A DNA stretch of 19,393 nucleotides from UBA2942 sp045127535 (GTDB lineage Bacteria > Bacillota > Clostridia > Lachnospirales > Lachnospiraceae): positions 1 through 19,393 of the forward strand of contig JBGVQN010000063.1 in the NCBI GenBank assembly GCA_045127535.1, written 5' to 3'. A model generated the notes under the pieces. The model did no database searches. It had not been told where the DNA came from and saw only the letters and a list, made by a program, of their open reading frames with translations. Positions 15,392-19,393 of the stretch are shown piece after piece; position 1 is the first letter of the stretch, and each line of letters starts with the position of its first letter. Both the position numbers and the translations under genes were made by a program.

Positions 15392-15592
15392 GCTTTGGGA
15401 AGTATCTGTAAGAAAATATTTTCTAAGCAAGGCTCTTGAAAACGCCGGTCCTTAGGTGTTTGACAGGTAAATGCAGCAGGAAACTTGTTTACTGATGCAT
15501 TTGCCTGTCAGACACCTTAGTACCGCTGCGTTTTCACCGAAGCGAAAGCGGGCCCTGCGTGAAAATATTTTCTTACAGATACTTCCCAAAGC
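15392..15592. repeat. 201-bp fold-back (MITE-like or structured RNA) element between folE and folP
   Basis: Perfect 31-bp inverted repeats bound the element (15392-15422 and 15562-15592, GCTTTGGGAAGTATCTGTAA at the outer end). A second inverted pair (15451-15475 and 15496-15520) matches at 22 of 25 positions, and CAGGAAAC/GTTTACTG closes the tip. The right side also has GAAAACGC/GCGTTTTC pairing and a small arm with a GCGAAAGC turn. No coding frame or target duplication is evident. It could be a miniature transposable element or a structured RNA in the folP leader. Confidence 0.75.
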
Positions 15593-15616
15593 GTCCCGTA
15601 ATGTTTTTCCAAACTT

Positions 15617-16180
15617 CTACATTCCAAACTGAATCATCTGAAATACTTTTTGCTGCAGTACATTATCCTGCTCCATACAACCTCTGCATGCAAAGGTCAC
15701 TGTCTTACTGCCAGGCTTTTTCACACCGCGCATAGTCATGCACATATGCTCTGCCTCAATCACTACCATTGCTCCTGCCGGCTGTAAATGCTCCATAAGG
15801 GCATCTGCGATCTGCGCCGTCAGCTGTTCCTGGATCTGAGGCCGTCTGGCAAATACTTCTACGGTACGTGCCAGCTTACTTAAGCCTACTACCCTGCCAT
15901 TTGGCACATAGGCAATGTGGGCTTTTCCATAAAAGGGCAGCAGATGATGCTCGCACATGGAATACAGAGTAATGTCCTTTTCCAGCACCAGTTCACTGCC
16001 CTGGGAAGGAAAAGTACAGGAAAGATGTTCTGCGGCATCCTGCTCTAAACCACCGTAAATTTCTTCACACATCCGGGCAATCCTGTCCGGAGTTCCCACC
16101 AGTCCATCTCTGCTTACATCTTCTCCTATGCCTTCTAACAGCAGCCGGACAGCTGCTTCTATTTTCTGCTTATCTATCAT
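15617..16180 (-). CDS. folE: GTP cyclohydrolase I
   Basis: This 187-residue type I enzyme makes 7,8-dihydroneopterin triphosphate from GTP, the first step of folate synthesis. The zinc and catalytic site is intact: SMCEHHLLPFYGKAHIAYVP with Cys76, His78 and His79, and HMCMTMRGV with Cys147. GLSKLARTVEVFARRPQIQE (99-118) and KPGSKTVTFACRG are further signatures. Length is typical. The start has a GAGGAG site. The gap to folC is 87 bp and holds a candidate attenuator. Confidence 0.97.
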   Translation of the reverse strand: MIDKQKIEAAVRLLLEGIGEDVSRDGLVGTPDRIARMCEEIYGGLEQDAAEHLSCTFPSQGSELVLEKDITLYSMCEHHLLPFYGKAHIAYVPNGRVVGLSKLARTVEVFARRPQIQEQLTAQIADALMEHLQPAGAMVVIEAEHMCMTMRGVKKPGSKTVTFACRGCMEQDNVLQQKVFQMIQFGM

Positions 16181-16204
16181 GCATGTATCTCCTCATTGCT
16201 CTGC

Positions 16205-16246
16205 AAAAACAGACGGTTTTCTTTGGTTTTATTCCATCGAACCGCC
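16205..16246 (-). terminator. Weak hairpin with T-tract between folC and folE
   Basis: On the minus strand GGCGGTT (16240-16246) can pair with AACCGTC (16212-16218; one G-U pair), followed after two bases by TTTTT. The loop is large (about 21 nt), so termination would be partial. It may tune folE relative to MATE-folC. Confidence 0.35.
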
Positions 16247-16267
16247 GTTTTCAAACATCTGCTTATT

Positions 16268-17572
16268 TTATTCAGATAACAGTTCTTTTTCTCTCCACAA
16301 TCCTTTGAAAGCTCCTAGAAATGATAAAGAACCGCATACTACGATTTTTTCTCCTGCCATAGAATGTGATCTTGCAGTTTTCACTGCTGCTTCTATGGAC
16401 CCTGCTGCCTCTGCCGGTTTATGGGTTCTGGCTGCTATCGTCTCTGCCAGCTCCTGCGCTGCCAATCCCCGGCTGTTTGCAGGAGTCAGGGTGACAAAGG
16501 CTGCTGCTGTAGGTGCCAGGCGGTCTATGACCTTTGGATACTCCTTGTCAGCCAATACCCCCATTATATATAGAAACTGTTCATTTGTAAAATAATTTTC
16601 CAAAGATACCGCAAGTTTCTCTGCTGCATCAGGATTGTGGGCTCCGTCCAGTAAAATAAGGGGATTCCTTTGCAGTACTTCCATCCGCCCAGGCCACCGG
16701 GTCTGTGCCAGCCCCTGATACACTGCTTGATCTGATATAGAAAATCCTGCCTGGCGGAGCAATGAAACTGTATCCAGCACCGTCAGCACATTATCCTGCT
16801 GAAAGGTACCTGCCAGCTGGATACGCACCTGCTTCCAGTCCTCATAGTCTAATGTCATTCCCTCTATAGAACATTCCAATACCTGGACATGCTCTGGTCT
16901 GGTGACCACAAGAGGACTATTTTGTACCTGACAAATGTGTTTCACTGTTTCTGTTACCTGACTGCTTTGCTGCATCAATACTGCAGGTTTTCCAGGTTTT
17001 ACAATACCAGCTTTATGGGCAGCAATTTTTTCTAAAGTATCTCCCAGAATTTTTTTATGATCCTCACTAATAGATACCAATATGGAACAAAGTGTGGTTG
17101 TGACCACATTGGTAGCATCCAGATCTCCTCCCATGCCGGTTTCAATGACAGCGATCTTGCAACCTTTCCTGTCAAAATACCAGAATGCCAGGGCAGTTTC
17201 CAGCTCGAATTGGGTAGGCACCGGCAGGCCATCTGCCTCCATGGAAGCAGATACCCGGCGCAGTACTTTTACACCTGCATCTATATCTGCTGCTCCAATT
17301 GGTGTAAGCTCCCCTCCGCAGCCTGTCTGAATCATTTCCTCTGGAAAAAAGACTGCCGGAGATGTATACCGTCCGGTAGAATATCCTGCCTGGGAAAGGA
17401 TCCGGGACAAAAAGGCTGTAACTGAGCCCTTTCCATTGGTGCCTGCCACCTGAATAAAGTGCAGACGGTTCTGTGGATCGTTCATTCTCTTTAGCAGTTC
17501 TCTCATAGTATCCAATCCCAACACAATCCCTTTGCCGGCAAACTGTTCCAAACTCTTTAACGTTTCCATCAT
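16268..17572 (-). CDS. folC: Folylpolyglutamate synthase / dihydrofolate synthase
   Basis: This 434-residue Mur-ligase-type enzyme adds glutamate to dihydropteroate and extends folate glutamate tails. It has the P-loop VAGTNGKGSVTAFL (42-55), RYTSPAVFFPEEMIQ (68-82), VIETGMGGDLDATNVV (142-157), SEDHKKILGDTLEKIAAHKA (169-188) with the lysine that is usually carbamylated at 187, TRWPGRME (291-298) and DGAHNPDA (309-316). Two ATGs are adjacent (17572 and 17569), and the AAAGGA site fits the second slightly better. It follows the MATE gene by 36 bp. A single FolC covering both activities is usual in bacteria with one copy; dual activity is inferred. Confidence 0.95.
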   Translation of the reverse strand: MMETLKSLEQFAGKGIVLGLDTMRELLKRMNDPQNRLHFIQVAGTNGKGSVTAFLSRILSQAGYSTGRYTSPAVFFPEEMIQTGCGGELTPIGAADIDAGVKVLRRVSASMEADGLPVPTQFELETALAFWYFDRKGCKIAVIETGMGGDLDATNVVTTTLCSILVSISEDHKKILGDTLEKIAAHKAGIVKPGKPAVLMQQSSQVTETVKHICQVQNSPLVVTRPEHVQVLECSIEGMTLDYEDWKQVRIQLAGTFQQDNVLTVLDTVSLLRQAGFSISDQAVYQGLAQTRWPGRMEVLQRNPLILLDGAHNPDAAEKLAVSLENYFTNEQFLYIMGVLADKEYPKVIDRLAPTAAAFVTLTPANSRGLAAQELAETIAARTHKPAEAAGSIEAAVKTARSHSMAGEKIVVCGSLSFLGAFKGLWREKELLSE

Positions 17573-17608
17573 TTTTCCTTTCTGTTTTCCGGATGCTTTC
17601 AGCAGTTT

Positions 17609-19027
17609 TTATATTCGCTTATTCTGTGGTTTGCTGTCTCTTACCATCAGCCCGATTCCAGTTATATCTGCCAGTATCCATCCCACAGGGATGGCCCACC
17701 AGATACCAGTCACCCCGATGTTCTCCATGGGTGCCAGTGTATATGCCAATGCCACTCTGGTTCCCAGAGAAATGACTGTCAGCAGCAAGGATACTCCAGG
17801 ACGGTTCATTCCCCGGAAATATCCATAGAGCAGAAACAAAATGCCAATCCCCCAGTAAAAAGCCCCCTCTATCCGCAAATACCCTTTGCCCACTGCAATC
17901 ACCGGGGTTTCTGAAATATCTACAAACAGTGTCATCAGCGGTTCTGCCAGTACTGTCACTGCTGCAGATACTGCCAGGCAAAACAGGGCAGAGATCACAA
18001 AGGCATTTCTGGTGCCCTGGTGGATTCGTTCTTTTTCTCCTGCCCCATAGTTCTGGGAAATAAACAATGAAAAAGCATTTCCAAACTCCTGGGCAGGCAT
18101 ATAGGCAAACGTATCAATTTTTACTGCTGCTGCAAAGGCAGCCATAACCACTGCCCCGAAGCTGTTGACCAGTCCCTGTATCATCAGTATACCAAAATTC
18201 ATAACAGATTGCTGCATGGAAGTGGACAAAGACTGACGCAGCAGTTCTTTCACGGTGCTCCCGTTGAATAAGCGTTTTTTTCCTGATATTCCTGCCTGCA
18301 TCCAAGATCCGTCCACCAATGTATCATTCTGTCTACCGTATTTTTTTTGCCAGGACACCAACCCCAGTTTTTTTCTTTTAAACCATACATACAGTCCCAA
18401 CCCTGTGCCGGATGCTGCCTGTGCCATGACTGTGGCTGCGGCTGCTCCTTTCATTCCCCACTGAAACTGTACCACAAACAGCAAATCCAGCACTACATTT
18501 AACACCGACGCTGTACCCAGAAAATACAAAGGAGCCACCGAATCACCTAACGCCCGCAGCAGATAAGCAAAATAATTATATAGAAACACAAACACCAGTC
18601 CATAGAAAATAATATGTACATATTCCTGCATCAGTATAAACAGCTCCTGAGGTATATGAAGTAAAACCAGTATCTGCCTCTCCAACAAAAACACAAACAC
18701 CATAATTCCTGCTGTAATGCCTCCTATGAGAACAAAACCAGTATATATGCATTCCATCATATGTACCTTATCCTGCCTGCCATAATGAAAGGAAAATACC
18801 GCTCCGCTTCCCATACATAACCCAATCAATACAGAGGTAAGGAACGTCATTAACGTATAAGCTGAGCCTGCTGCCCCCAGGGCATCTGCTCCAATATATC
18901 GTCCTACGATCAATGTATCAGCAATATGATACAACTGCTGCAGCAAATTTCCAAGCATCATAGGCCCGGCAAAGGCCAGCATGGCGCCTGTCACACTGCC
19001 TTTTGTCAAATTTCTGTTTCCTGCCAT
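17609..19027 (-). CDS. MATE-family multidrug/metabolite exporter
   Basis: This 472-residue membrane protein has about 12 predicted membrane segments in two homologous halves. The family exports cationic or other small molecules using Na+ or H+ gradients; the substrate here cannot be told. Typical features are GPMMLGNLLQQLYHIADTLI near the N-terminus followed by VGRYIGADALGAAGSAYTL, and the repeat half starting STSMQQSVMNFGILMIQGLV with FAAAVKIDTFAYMPAQEFGN. The loop between the halves is rather long and basic (around KKYGRQNDTL and GKKRLFNGS). The frame extends to TTG 19045, but the GGGAGGAAGGA ribosome site fits only ATG 19027. It is the first gene after a good promoter and leads the folC-folE genes. 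Confidence 0.93.
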   Translation of the reverse strand: MAGNRNLTKGSVTGAMLAFAGPMMLGNLLQQLYHIADTLIVGRYIGADALGAAGSAYTLMTFLTSVLIGLCMGSGAVFSFHYGRQDKVHMMECIYTGFVLIGGITAGIMVFVFLLERQILVLLHIPQELFILMQEYVHIIFYGLVFVFLYNYFAYLLRALGDSVAPLYFLGTASVLNVVLDLLFVVQFQWGMKGAAAATVMAQAASGTGLGLYVWFKRKKLGLVSWQKKYGRQNDTLVDGSWMQAGISGKKRLFNGSTVKELLRQSLSTSMQQSVMNFGILMIQGLVNSFGAVVMAAFAAAVKIDTFAYMPAQEFGNAFSLFISQNYGAGEKERIHQGTRNAFVISALFCLAVSAAVTVLAEPLMTLFVDISETPVIAVGKGYLRIEGAFYWGIGILFLLYGYFRGMNRPGVSLLLTVISLGTRVALAYTLAPMENIGVTGIWWAIPVGWILADITGIGLMVRDSKPQNKRI

Positions 19028-19177
19028 TCCTTCCTCCCTGTCCAATCCAAACCTTGTTCCATGCCCAAAGACACTGTTCTTTCCAAGGTTTCCATTGATT
19101 TTTTACCTTCTGCCAAACACCCAAATGTCTTTCCTTCGGAAATTTCCATACTGTTTTTATGCATGTAAAACATACTC

Positions 19178-19205
19178 ATTATACCGCAAAAATCAACAGA
19201 TACAA
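19178..19205 (-). promoter_or_regulatory. Promoter for the MATE-folC-folE transcript
   Basis: On the minus strand TTGTAT (19200-19205), 16 bp, then a perfect TATAAT (19178-19183). Transcription would start near 19170, leaving a leader of about 140 nt in which I see no riboswitch. No other promoter of this quality lies upstream of MATE. Confidence 0.68.
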
Positions 19206-19295
19206 ACGTTTCATCTCCATATTTTTACAAAAGGCAATCTGAACCAATCCTAAGCTAGGGTAAAGTTTTTGTAGGAAAAATAAATAGACAAAAGA

Positions 19296-19364
19296 AGAAA
19301 GCACCAGCTTTGTGTTAAGATTGAGTTTGCAAAGACCAAATCTACATAAAGGAAGGTGCTTTCT
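19296..19364 (+). promoter_or_regulatory. Leader inverted repeat that can sequester a ribosome site
   Basis: AGAAAGCACC (19296-19305) is the exact reverse complement of GGTGCTTTCT (19355-19364), which overlaps the GGAAGG ribosome site and ends at the base before the ATG. Transcripts that read in from outside would carry both arms and mask the start, a known way insertion sequences limit transposase made from read-through. Confidence 0.5.
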
Positions 19365-19393
19365 ATGATTAAAAGTATACAACAGTTTTGCCA
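19365..19393 (+). CDS. Start of an unidentified gene, possibly an IS transposase (partial)
   Basis: ATG 19365 opens a frame MIKSIQQFC that leaves the window after nine codons. An AAAGGAAGG ribosome site lies 8-10 bases upstream. The opposite orientation to the folate genes and the folded leader suggest a transposase of an insertion sequence whose left end would lie near 19240-19290, but nine residues cannot identify a family. Confidence 0.35.

Noticed and set aside
19006..19149. 47-codon ORF (MEISEGKTFG...) overlapping the MATE start
   Set aside because: No ribosome site precedes it and it looks like chance coding in the MATE leader.
19028..19170. Folate (THF) riboswitch ahead of the MATE-folC-folE transcript
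   Set aside because: I looked for the conserved THF riboswitch core here and ahead of folE and folP by eye and saw none; a covariance-model scan would settle it.

Overview
The window looks like a gut Lachnospiraceae-type Firmicute (Clostridia). The grounds are strong AGGAGG-type ribosome sites, AT-rich spacers, Lachnospiraceae-like protein sequences and a mobile element of the RepA_N/ParA/ParB kind common in these bacteria. This is recognition from memory, not a database result. Nearly every gene is on the minus strand, so it reads from high to low coordinates.

Region 1 (1 to about 7080) is one end of an integrated mobile element, probably an integrative and conjugative element (ICE) or integrated plasmid, and is more AT-rich than the rest. 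In transcription order it holds a leader region with two arrays of 10-bp repeats and a leader ORF overlapping a terminator; two small DUF6462-like proteins, one with a CTG start; ParA; ParB; a RepA_N initiator whose gene carries iteron-like repeats; and a small membrane protein. After a palindromic operator comes a three-gene operon: an XRE-type regulator with a hydrophobic tail, a DUF1232 (YkvA-like) protein, and a large membrane protein that runs off the window. This last operon is the best candidate for an undescribed system.

Region 2 (about 7059 to 8378) is the 3' part of a plus-strand surface protein gene (DUF4353, carbohydrate-binding type) that has lost its 5' end, most simply because the mobile element lies next to or inside it. 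It faces ppk, with hairpins between them.

Region 3 (8379 to about 19205) is ordinary chromosome on the minus strand: a MATE exporter, folC, folE, folP and a fused folB-folK (dihydrofolate synthesis), then pheA (phenylalanine synthesis), then a ppx/gppA-like gene and ppk (polyphosphate turnover). A near-consensus promoter overlaps the pheA stop codon and should give ppx-ppk its own long-leader transcript. Two large fold-back sequences (12146-12273 and 15392-15592) sit in intergenic gaps.

Region 4 (about 19240 to 19393) is the start of a plus-strand gene with a folded leader, possibly an insertion sequence transposase, cut off by the window edge.
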